Shown here: piece by piece, positions 32,706 through 39,836 of the stretch
Numbering within the stretch: the first letter of the stretch is position 1
Layout of the letters: each line of letters begins with the position of its first letter
Source of the DNA: Hyphomicrobium sp.
Lineage (GTDB): Bacteria; Pseudomonadota; Alphaproteobacteria; Rhizobiales; Hyphomicrobiaceae
Assembly (NCBI GenBank): GCA_030148725.1
Contig: JASBSU010000060.1
Coordinates: forward strand, 1 to 39,836
Direction of reading: 5' to 3'
Length of the DNA: 39,836 bases
Notes under the pieces: model-generated
Told to the model about the DNA's origin: nothing
The model's database searches: none
What the model saw: the letters and a program-made list of their open reading frames with translations, nothing else
Position numbers and translations under genes: made by a program

Positions 32706-33839
32706 ATGCGCGTTGAACGTCAGGTGCTTTTCTGGCTCGCGATCGCTTTGGTGCTGGTTCTTCTCATCGCGCTGCTGCGCGGCGTGATCCTCCCCTTCGT
32801 CGCTGGCGTGGTCATCGCTTACTTCCTCAATCCGGCCGCGGACCGGTTGACGAGATGGGGTTTGCCGCGTGGCGTGGCAGCGACGGTCATCGTCGCCGCC
32901 TTCGGCTGCGTTATCGCCCTGGCGCTGATTTTCCTCGTGCCGCTGCTGCTGACCCAGGCCCAGCAATTCGCGGTCGCACTGCCTGACGAGATCGCCCGCC
33001 TGCGCGCTCTTTTGGAAGCCTGGGCCCGCGAGCGGCTTGGCACGCATTACCCAGACTTCGCCGCCGGCATGGAGCGCTCGTCCCAGACCATTGCCGAGAA
33101 TATGGCGAGCCTCGCCGGTCTCGTCGCCGGCTCGCTCTGGAGCCAGGGCCAGGCGCTGTTTGACTTCCTGTCGCTGCTGCTCGTGACGCCGCTCGTCGTC
33201 TTCTACATGCTGATCGACTGGCACCCGATGCTGGCCAAGGTCGACAGCTGGCTGCCTCGCGATCACGCGCCCACCATCCGTCGCCTTGCATCTGAGGTGA
33301 ACGATGCGGTCTCTGCTTTCATCCGCGGGCAGGGCACGGTTTGCCTCGTGCTCGCCATCTACTATGCGTTGGCGCTGGGCGGCATGGGATTGCGCTATGG
33401 TCTGCTCGTTGGTCTAGCGACCGGCCTCATGAGCTTCGTGCCGTTCGTCGGCTGGGCGCTCGGCCTCATCACGGCAACCACGATCGCCGTCGTGCAGTTT
33501 TGGCCCGAGACGGTGCCGATATTGATCGTCATCGGTATCTTTGCAGGCGCGCAGGTTCTCGACGCCGGCTTCCTGTCGCCCAAGATCGTCGGCTCCAAGA
33601 TCGGCCTGCATCCGGTGTGGCTGATCTTCTCGCTGTTCGTGTTCAGCTACCTTTTCGGCTTCGTCGGCGTTCTGGTGGCGGTGCCGATCGCCGCTGCCGT
33701 TGGCGTTCTCGTGAGGTTCGCGCTGCGCATTTATCTCCAGAGCCCGCTCTACAGCGGCATCACTGCGACGCCGCTTCAGAACAGGTTGCCCACAGCAACG
33801 CCGCCGATCTCCTCGCTGGAAAAACCAGTTTCGCCGTAA
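32706..33839 (+). CDS. AI-2E/PerM family permease
   Basis: A 377-residue membrane protein with about seven to eight helices and the typical central soluble part between helix 3 and 4 (AQQFAVALPDEIARLRALLEAWARERLG). The C-terminal half has GLATGLMSFVPFVGWALGLITATTIAV and FLSPKIVGSKIGLHPVWLIFSLFVFSYLFGFVGVLVAVPIAA, characteristic of the family. Members differ in substrate, and autoinducer-2 export is shown only for some. ATG 32706 follows GAGGGG. It lies 47 bases after the transferase and 45 before hdaA. Confidence 0.92.
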   Translation: MRVERQVLFWLAIALVLVLLIALLRGVILPFVAGVVIAYFLNPAADRLTRWGLPRGVAATVIVAAFGCVIALALIFLVPLLLTQAQQFAVALPDEIARLRALLEAWARERLGTHYPDFAAGMERSSQTIAENMASLAGLVAGSLWSQGQALFDFLSLLLVTPLVVFYMLIDWHPMLAKVDSWLPRDHAPTIRRLASEVNDAVSAFIRGQGTVCLVLAIYYALALGGMGLRYGLLVGLATGLMSFVPFVGWALGLITATTIAVVQFWPETVPILIVIGIFAGAQVLDAGFLSPKIVGSKIGLHPVWLIFSLFVFSYLFGFVGVLVAVPIAAAVGVLVRFALRIYLQSPLYSGITATPLQNRLPTATPPISSLEKPVSP

Positions 33840-33884
33840 TCAGTCGGCATTCACACGCCAGCCCTGCATCAAATTGCGAACAGA

Positions 33885-34571
33885 ATGACCGCTTCTCCGC
33901 GCCAACTCGTCTTTGATCTCGCCCACCGCCAAGCGCTGGGAGCCGAGGACTTTCTCGTCAGCAACTCCAACGCCGCGGCGGTGGAGATGATCGACCGTTG
34001 GCCGGCTTGGCCGCATCCGGCCTCGCTCGTGGTGGGGCCGCAAGGTGCGGGCAAGAGCCATCTCGCCAACGTGTGGCGCTTGCGCTCCGGAGCCGGCATC
34101 GCCGCTGCGGCCGAAATCGACGATGTCATCGTGGCCGGGCTGCCCGATCGCGGCGCCATCGTCGTCGAGGACATCGACCGCGGCATTCCAGACGAAAAAG
34201 CCTTGTTTCACTTGCTCAATCGGGCGCGGGAAAGCAAACTGTCCGTGCTGATCACCTCCCGCGCGCCACCCGGCGAACAGGAATTCCGTGTGCCCGACCT
34301 TCGCTCCCGCCTGCGCGCGCTCCCCATGGTCGAGGTTCAGCCGCCGGACGAAGCACTCTTGAAGGCGGTACTGGTCAAACTTTTCGACGATCGCCAGCTC
34401 TCCGTAGAGCCGCCGGTGATCGACTATCTAAGCCTGCGTATGGAACGTTCGATGGCTGCCGCAAGCCGGATCGTGGAAGCCGTCGATCGGTTGGCGCTGG
34501 CGACGCACAGGAAGGTCACGCGACCGCTCGCCGCAGAGGCGCTGGCCGGCCTGGGCGAGACCCGCGAATAA
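33885..34571 (+). CDS. hdaA: DnaA-related replication regulator HdaA
   Basis: A 228-residue AAA+ protein of the Hda/DnaA domain III type. The N-terminal QLVFDL (7-12) is a sliding-clamp-binding peptide; Walker A is GPQGAGKSH from Gly51; a Walker-B-like VVEDIDR follows; then the DnaA-like RVPDLRSRLRA segment and the helical C-terminus with YLSLRMERSMAAASRIVEAVDRLA. With the beta clamp it stimulates ATP hydrolysis by DnaA after initiation and so prevents re-initiation, as shown for Hda and for Caulobacter HdaA. It has no DNA-binding domain IV, as expected. It is placed before ppk1 on the same strand. Confidence 0.9.
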   Translation: MTASPRQLVFDLAHRQALGAEDFLVSNSNAAAVEMIDRWPAWPHPASLVVGPQGAGKSHLANVWRLRSGAGIAAAAEIDDVIVAGLPDRGAIVVEDIDRGIPDEKALFHLLNRARESKLSVLITSRAPPGEQEFRVPDLRSRLRALPMVEVQPPDEALLKAVLVKLFDDRQLSVEPPVIDYLSLRMERSMAAASRIVEAVDRLALATHRKVTRPLAAEALAGLGETRE

Positions 34572-34601
34572 ACCCGGAATTCGACCGGGCGCGTGGCTCA
34601 C

Positions 34602-34619
34602 GTGTCATATTTGTGACGT
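34602..34619 (+). promoter_or_regulatory. weak PHO-box-like sequence upstream of ppk1
   Basis: GTGTCAT-ATTT-GTGACGT matches about 13 of 18 positions of the PhoB consensus CTGTCAT-AWAW-CTGTCAY and ends 41 bases before the ppk1 ATG. Control of polyphosphate kinase by PhoB is known in enteric bacteria. The match is imperfect, and the gap to the upstream hdaA stop is only 89 bases, so chance is possible. Confidence 0.3.
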
Positions 34620-34660
34620 AGCGTCCCTTCCGACGAGCGAAGGAGGCGAAAGGCATCCGA

Positions 34661-36853
34661 ATGGCAAGTGCGAGGAACAAGGTGCGCGAGAAGGCAGTCG
34701 TACGCAAAGAAGCGATCGAGCCACCGCCCGAGGGGCCGGCCCGCTTTTACAACCGCGAGCTATCCTGGCTGCAGTTCAATCGCCGCGTTCTCGAGGAGGC
34801 GCAGAACGAGCGTCATCCGTTGTTGGAGCGCCTGCGCTTCCTGTCGATCTCCGCTTCCAACCTCGACGAATTCTACATGGTGCGCGTCGCCGGCATCTAT
34901 GGCCAGGTGGCCGCCGGCGTGCAGACGCCGTCCCAGGACGGCCTGACGCCCGCGCAGCAACTGCGCACCATCAACCGCTTTGCCTCGAGCCTCGTCGCCG
35001 ACAAGCAGGCCTGCTGGCGCACGCTCAAAACCGAGATGGCGCAAAACGGCGTCCACATCCTCGAAGCGGGCGATCTGCGCCCGGCCGAGAAGGGCTGGCT
35101 GCAGCGCCTCTTCCTCACCCACATCTTCCCGATCCTGACGCCCATCGCCGTCGATCCCGCACATCCGTTCCCCTTCATCCTCAACAAGGGGCTGACGATC
35201 GCCGTCGAGATGCTGCGCGACAGCGATTCCAAGTCGATGAACGGCTTGATCCCCATTCCGAGCCAGCTCGAGCGCTTCATCCGGCTCGGCGGTGCCGACC
35301 CCGATAGCAAGGAGCTGCGCTTCATCCGGCTGGAGACGATCATCGGCCTCTTCATCTCCGAGCTGTTCCCAGGCTTCGAGATCAAGAGCCAAGGCGCCTT
35401 CCGCGTGCTGCGCGACAGCGAGGTCGAGATCCAGGAAGAAGCCGAGGATCTGGTGCGCTCGTTCGAGTCGGCATTGAAGCGCCGCCGCCGCGGACACGTG
35501 ATCCGGCTCGAGCTTGAAGCCGCGATGCCGAACCGTCTGAAGAAGTTCGTCGTCGAGGAACTGGAGGTCGGCGAGGATTCCGTCTTCATCAAGGACGGCC
35601 TCCTGGCGCTCGCCGACACGGCGCAGCTCATCGTCGGAGACCGTCCTGATCTGCTCTTCAAGCCGTTCGTCTCACGCTTCCCCGAGCGCATCCGCGAGTT
35701 CAACGGCGATTGCTTCGCCGCCGTGCGCAAGAAGGACATCATCGTCCATCACCCGTACGAATCGTTCGACGTGGTCGTGCAGTACCTGCGCCAGGCTGTC
35801 GCCGATCCCAACGTCATGGCGATCAAGTGGACGCTCTACCGCACCTCGCGCGACAGCCCGATCGTGCAAGCGCTGAAGGAAGCCGTCGAGGCGGGCAAGT
35901 CGGTCACCGCCGTCGTCGAATTGAAGGCGCGCTTCGACGAAGCCGCCAACATCCGCTGGGCGCGCGATCTCGAAAACGCCGGCGTGCATGTCGTCTACGG
36001 TTTCATCGAACTCAAGACGCACGCCAAGCTGGGCATCATCGTTCGCCGCGAGGGCACCGAGCTGGTCAGCTATTGCCACATCGGCACGGGCAACTATCAC
36101 CCGCAGACCGCGCGCGTTTATACCGACCTCTCGCTGTTCACGACCGACCCCGCGATCGCGCGCGACGTGACGCGCATCCTGAACTTCGTCACCGGCTACG
36201 GCGAGCCCGCCGAGCTGGAGGCGATGGCGGCGAGCCCGCACGGCATCCGCCAGCGGATCATCGCCCACATCCGCGAGGAGATCGAGCACGCCAAGGCCGG
36301 CCGCCCTGCCGCCATCTGGATGAAGATGAACGCCCTCGTCGACGGCCAGATCATCACCACGCTCTATGAAGCCAGTAACGCCGGCGTCGAGATCGACCTC
36401 ATCTGCCGCGGCGTCTGCTGCCTGCGGCCCGGGATTCCCGGCCTTTCCGAAAACATTCGCGTAAAAAGCATTGTGGGACGTTTCCTCGAGCACGCCCGCA
36501 TTTACGCATTTGGTCGCGGCCAGGGGTTGCCATCCCCCAAGGCCGCCGTCTACATCAGCTCCGCCGATATGATGCCGCGTAACCTCGACCGCCGCGTCGA
36601 GGCCATGGTTCCGATCATGAACCCGACCGTGCACGAACAGGTGCTCGATCAGATCATGGTCGCCAACCTCAAGGATAACCAGCAGAGCTGGAGCATTAAG
36701 TCGGACGGCTCCTCGGAGCGAATTCGTCCGGCACCTGGAGAGGAAGTCTTCAACGCTCATCAGTACTTTCTCACCAACCCGAGCCTTTCGGGCCGTGGGC
36801 AGGCGCTCAAAGAGAACTTCCCGCCACGCTTTAGCCTGCTGGCCAAAGACTGA
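34661..36853 (+). CDS. ppk1: polyphosphate kinase 1
   Basis: A 730-residue PPK1, somewhat longer than the 688 of E. coli. It has the N-domain start [19 protein letters not shown], the catalytic histidine His454 in KTHAKLGII and the second conserved His611 in [11 protein letters not shown], 157 residues apart as in E. coli His435/His592. The intermediate segments [20 protein letters not shown] and [25 protein letters not shown] are typical. It polymerises the gamma phosphate of ATP into polyphosphate, reversibly. It is followed 26 bases later by the exopolyphosphatase, so one transcript can both make and remove polyphosphate. Confidence 0.97.
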   Translation: MASARNKVREKAVVRKEAIEPPPEGPARFYNRELSWLQFNRRVLEEAQNERHPLLERLRFLSISASNLDEFYMVRVAGIYGQVAAGVQTPSQDGLTPAQQLRTINRFASSLVADKQACWRTLKTEMAQNGVHILEAGDLRPAEKGWLQRLFLTHIFPILTPIAVDPAHPFPFILNKGLTIAVEMLRDSDSKSMNGLIPIPSQLERFIRLGGADPDSKELRFIRLETIIGLFISELFPGFEIKSQGAFRVLRDSEVEIQEEAEDLVRSFESALKRRRRGHVIRLELEAAMPNRLKKFVVEELEVGEDSVFIKDGLLALADTAQLIVGDRPDLLFKPFVSRFPERIREFNGDCFAAVRKKDIIVHHPYESFDVVVQYLRQAVADPNVMAIKWTLYRTSRDSPIVQALKEAVEAGKSVTAVVELKARFDEAANIRWARDLENAGVHVVYGFIELKTHAKLGIIVRREGTELVSYCHIGTGNYHPQTARVYTDLSLFTTDPAIARDVTRILNFVTGYGEPAELEAMAASPHGIRQRIIAHIREEIEHAKAGRPAAIWMKMNALVDGQIITTLYEASNAGVEIDLICRGVCCLRPGIPGLSENIRVKSIVGRFLEHARIYAFGRGQGLPSPKAAVYISSADMMPRNLDRRVEAMVPIMNPTVHEQVLDQIMVANLKDNQQSWSIKSDGSSERIRPAPGEEVFNAHQYFLTNPSLSGRGQALKENFPPRFSLLAKD

Positions 36854-36879
36854 CGCCAAGAAACTGAACGGGGCAGATT

Positions 36880-38418
36880 TTGACGAGCTTGGAACGGTTG
36901 TTCGGCGAGCAGAACCGGGCGCACGAGCTTGAGCCCATCGGCGTCATAGATATCGGCTCCAACTCCGTGCGCCTCGTCGTTTACGAGGGCGCCGTGCGTG
37001 CGCCGACGCCGCTGTTCAACGAGAAGGTCCTCTGCGGCCTCGGCAAGTCGATCGCCTCGACCGGCAAGCTCGGCAGCGACGCGGTCGAGCGCGCCCTGGC
37101 CGCACTGACGCGCTTCCGCGCCATCACCCGCATCCTCGAGGTGAAGAACGTCCGCGCCTTGGCGACGGCTGCCGTGCGCGAGGCCGAGGACGGTCCCGAC
37201 TTCATCGCCCGCGCCGAGAAGGCGCTCGGCATGCGCATCGAGATTCTGTCGGGTGAGCGGGAAGCCAAGCTCGCCGCGCACGGCATCATGATGGGCTTCG
37301 TCGATCCAGATGGCATCGCCGGCGATCTCGGCGGCGGCAGCCTCGAGCTGATCGACATATCATCCGACAAGTTGAAGCAGGCGGTGACGCTGCCGGTCGG
37401 CGGTTTGCGCCTCATCGACGCCACCGGCAACAAGATCGAGAAGGCCCAGCCGCTCATCGACGAAGCGTTGGCCCAGGTGCCGTGGCTTGGGCAGGGTGCG
37501 GGACGCCCGTTCTACGCTGTCGGCGGCAGCTGGCGCGCGATCGCCAAGCTGCACATGGAGCAGACGAACTACCCCCTGCACGTGACGCACGGCTATGCGA
37601 TCCCGACCGTGGAGGCGATCGCCTTCTGCGAGTTCCTGCGCAAGACCAAGAAGCTGTCCGGAATGGCCGGCTTCGAGGGACTTGCGAAAGCGCGTCGCGA
37701 GGTCTTGCCGTTCGGTGCCTTGGTGATGGAGCGCCTGCTGCGATCCCTCAATCCCAGCGAGGTGGTGTTCTCCGTCTTCGGCATCCGCGAAGGTCTCATC
37801 TATTCCCTTCTCCCCGCTCACGAACGCCGCAAGGACCCGCTTCTTTCATTCTGTGCCGAGTATGCAGCGCTGCGCTCCCGCTCCGTCGAGCAAGCCTGGG
37901 AGCTTTGCAAATGGACCGACCCGCTCTTCGAGCCGCCGGGCCCCAAGGAGACACCCGAAGAGCGCCGGCTCCGCTATGCGGCTTGTCTCATCTCCGACAT
38001 CGGCTGGCGCGAGCATCCTGACTATCGCGGCGAGCAGAGCCTCAATCTCCTCGCCCACTCCGGCCTCTCAGGTGTTGACCACCCCGGTCGCGTGTTCATG
38101 GCCCTGGCGATCTTCTATCGCCACGCCGGAGCCTCCCAGGAGCACGCCGCCGAGCTTTCCGAGCGCCTCAAGCTCCTCATTTCCAAGCGCGCCCAGAAGC
38201 GCGCCCGCATCGTCGCCGCCGCCATCCGAACCGCCCACATGCTGTCCGTCGGCGTCCCCGGCGTGATCGACGAAGCCCCCCTCAGTTACGAGGGCGACAA
38301 GCTCGTCCTGACCATCCCGAAAACCTACGCCGGCCTGGACGGAGAGCGCTTCCGCCGCCGCTTCGAGACCCTCGCGCAGCTCGTCGAGAAGATCCCCGAG
38401 GTCAGATTCGGCCGCTGA
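36880..38418 (+). CDS. ppx: exopolyphosphatase / pppGpp phosphohydrolase
   Basis: A 512-residue Ppx/GppA protein. The ASKHA phosphate loops are IDIGSNSVRLVVYEG at the start and GDLGGGSLELIDIS in the middle; ATAAVREAEDG lies between, as in the family. A C-terminal HD-like helical region follows, ending in KIPEVRFGR. It releases phosphate from polyphosphate ends and may also hydrolyse pppGpp. The start is a TTG at 36880 after GGGG, with no better ATG in range. It follows ppk1 in the same operon. Confidence 0.94.
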   Translation: MTSLERLFGEQNRAHELEPIGVIDIGSNSVRLVVYEGAVRAPTPLFNEKVLCGLGKSIASTGKLGSDAVERALAALTRFRAITRILEVKNVRALATAAVREAEDGPDFIARAEKALGMRIEILSGEREAKLAAHGIMMGFVDPDGIAGDLGGGSLELIDISSDKLKQAVTLPVGGLRLIDATGNKIEKAQPLIDEALAQVPWLGQGAGRPFYAVGGSWRAIAKLHMEQTNYPLHVTHGYAIPTVEAIAFCEFLRKTKKLSGMAGFEGLAKARREVLPFGALVMERLLRSLNPSEVVFSVFGIREGLIYSLLPAHERRKDPLLSFCAEYAALRSRSVEQAWELCKWTDPLFEPPGPKETPEERRLRYAACLISDIGWREHPDYRGEQSLNLLAHSGLSGVDHPGRVFMALAIFYRHAGASQEHAAELSERLKLLISKRAQKRARIVAAAIRTAHMLSVGVPGVIDEAPLSYEGDKLVLTIPKTYAGLDGERFRRRFETLAQLVEKIPEVRFGR

Positions 38419-38582
38419 GGGTTCCGGCAGCCGAGGCGCCGGGTGCCCTGGCCTGTGACCTGGCTGCCCACCGGCCCCAGGCGAGCCCACATGGCCCCTC
38501 CAGCGGGTGTTATTAGTATGAACCCGTGCGGAACCATTGTCGGCGGCCCGCGCCCGCCATATTTCCTGCTAAGACTGAAGCC

Positions 38583-38600
38583 GCCGGCCGGGGGGCCGGC
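38583..38600 (+). other. GC-rich hairpin in the leader of the J-domain gene
   Basis: GCCGGCC (38583-38589) and GGCCGGC (38594-38600) pair around GGGG, 20 bases before the ATG. Its closeness to the ribosome site GGGGACAGG would allow translational masking. No T tract follows. Confidence 0.35.
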
Positions 38601-38620
38601 TTAGGGGACAGGACGTTCAG

Positions 38621-39538
38621 ATGGCCGATGATCCATATGCAACCCTGGGCGTATCCAAGGGCGCCTCGGAGGAGGACATCCGCCGCGCCTTCCGCAAGCT
38701 TGCCAAGGAGCTGCACCCCGACATCTCCAAGGGCAACGAGGAACGGTTCAAGAAGGTCACCTCCGCCTACGAGATCCTGGGAGACGCCGACAAGCGGCGC
38801 GCCTACGACCGCGGCGAGATCGATGCCCGTGGCGACCCTCGCCACCCCGGATTTCGCCAGTACGCGCGCGGCGCTCGCGCTGGAGCGGGTGCCGGAGCGG
38901 GCCCGGCCGGCGGGTTCGAGGAGTTCGGTTTCGGCGATATCTTCTCAGACATTTTCGGAGGCATGCGCGGCGCAGCGGGCGCCGGTGGCGCGCGCACCAA
39001 TTTCACCGCCAAGGGCCAGGACGTCCGCTACACGCTCGAGGTGGACTTTCTCGAAGCCGCAGCTGGCGCGACCAAGCGCGTCACGCTGCCGGGTGGCGGC
39101 ACGCTGGACCTGAACGTGCCGGCTGGCGTCACTGACGCCCAGGTTCTGCGCCTCAAGGGCAAGGGGCAGCGCGGTGTCGGCGGTGCCGAACCCGGCGACG
39201 CCCTGATCGAGGTGCGCGTGCGTCCGCACCCACAGTTCAAGCGCGAGGACGACGACATCCTCATCGAGGTGCCGATCACCATCGACGAGGCCGTGCTCGG
39301 CGCCAAGATCGAGGTTCCGACCATCACCGGCCGCGTGCAGGTGACGGTGCCGAAGGGCACCAGCTCAGGCCGCGTCCTTCGGCTCAAGGGCAAGGGCGTC
39401 AAGAGTGCAGGGCGCTCCGAGGCCGGCGATCAGCTGGTCAGCCTGCGCATTGTGATGCCGGAGACCATCGACGACACGCTCGCCTACTTCTTCTCCGAGT
39501 GGCGCCAGAAAAACCGCTACGACCCGGGCCGCAAATAA
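38621..39538 (+). CDS. CbpA-type J-domain co-chaperone
   Basis: A 305-residue J protein. The J domain (4-70) has the HPD triad at His32-Pro33-Asp34 and ends with ILGDADKRRAYDRGEID. A Gly/Phe-rich region (about 80-125) follows, and then the two beta-sandwich C-terminal domains (VRYTLEVDFLEAAAGATKRV, VPITIDEAVLGAKIEVPTITGRVQVTVPKGTSSGR) and FFSEWRQKNRY at the end. The zinc-finger region of DnaJ is absent, so this is a class B, CbpA-like partner of DnaK, which stimulates its ATPase and delivers unfolded proteins. ATG 38621 follows GGGGACAGG. Confidence 0.93.
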   Translation: MADDPYATLGVSKGASEEDIRRAFRKLAKELHPDISKGNEERFKKVTSAYEILGDADKRRAYDRGEIDARGDPRHPGFRQYARGARAGAGAGAGPAGGFEEFGFGDIFSDIFGGMRGAAGAGGARTNFTAKGQDVRYTLEVDFLEAAAGATKRVTLPGGGTLDLNVPAGVTDAQVLRLKGKGQRGVGGAEPGDALIEVRVRPHPQFKREDDDILIEVPITIDEAVLGAKIEVPTITGRVQVTVPKGTSSGRVLRLKGKGVKSAGRSEAGDQLVSLRIVMPETIDDTLAYFFSEWRQKNRYDPGRK

Positions 39539-39548
39539 GCATTTCGGC

Positions 39549-39752
39549 CTAGGCGTCGGGTTTGCCGAGCGAGATCAGCACGCGATACGCGGTGATGATC
39601 AGAAGGAATGCCGCCACGCCCAGGATCACCCAGTCGGCGGCCAATGCGGTTCCGTTGATCACCTTCGCCAGATAGACGAACACGAAGATGGCGAAAACCG
39701 CGAGGTAGGCAAGCTGAGCGATGGGAACGCGCGGCGGCGTCGGCTTGGTCAT
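39549..39752 (-). CDS. small two-helix membrane protein
   Basis: A 67-residue protein with two hydrophobic segments (about 13-31 and 38-60) and a proline-rich, basic N-terminus (MTKPTPPRVPIAQ). No family was recognised. It converges with the J-domain gene, 10 bases between stops. Codon bias is in line with the window. Its small size keeps this moderate. Confidence 0.6.
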   Translation of the reverse strand: MTKPTPPRVPIAQLAYLAVFAIFVFVYLAKVINGTALAADWVILGVAAFLLIITAYRVLISLGKPDA

Positions 39753-39836
39753 CAGCTTCGTCGCCTCCCAACTTCGATCCGCGCAACCTAACGCTCGTCA
39801 CGCGACCTGTCATCTTCGCCGCCGCAGGCGGCAAGG

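Overview
The window is GC-rich, strongly GC3-biased DNA from an alphaproteobacterium, most likely order Hyphomicrobiales and perhaps near Hyphomicrobium. This rests on gene content and protein character: split glycyl-tRNA synthetase genes, the block DUF2066 / CDP-alcohol transferase / AI-2E permease / HdaA / Ppk / Ppx, and a Hyphomicrobium-like porin. No rRNA or tRNA gene was seen, and no cas genes.

Left part (1-20,000). A possible start of a polyprenyl synthetase gene points off the left edge. Rightward follow DUF2007, a TrmN6-like methyltransferase, an S49 peptidase and two small genes. A Gdx-type guanidinium exporter on the minus strand has a candidate guanidine-II riboswitch in its leader. 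Next come a VOC protein, a Tat-exported metallo-beta-lactamase-fold protein divergent from an AraC regulator, an autotransporter behind a CtrA-type box, and a membrane diguanylate cyclase. glyQ and glyS enclose three genes of unknown function and a complex palindromic repeat. A cyclotransferase-like gene, a leftward operon (GYF protein, DUF3147, ABC-F), ndk and a RibD/DHFR-like gene complete this part.

Middle part (20,000-29,570). Tandem repeats abut a small cytochrome c gene. A cytochrome P450 gene with a clear terminator follows, then purN. Between purN and purM lie about 6.4 kb holding a small membrane protein, a 996-residue autotransporter, a porin and a serine-recombinase-like protein that lacks the catalytic serine. 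purM and purN are usually adjacent in this group, so this looks like accessory DNA splitting a purine operon.

Right part (29,570-39,836). purM is divergent from a rightward row: DUF2066, CDP-alcohol phosphatidyltransferase, AI-2E permease, hdaA, ppk1, ppx. It combines envelope, replication-control and polyphosphate genes, with a weak PHO-box-like site before ppk1. A CbpA-type J-domain protein and a small membrane protein end the window.

Most of the window is housekeeping DNA. No clear new multi-gene system was found. The best leads are the recombinase-like protein with its split purMN locus, the guanidine riboswitch candidate, the CtrA/GANTC site, and the repeat elements.
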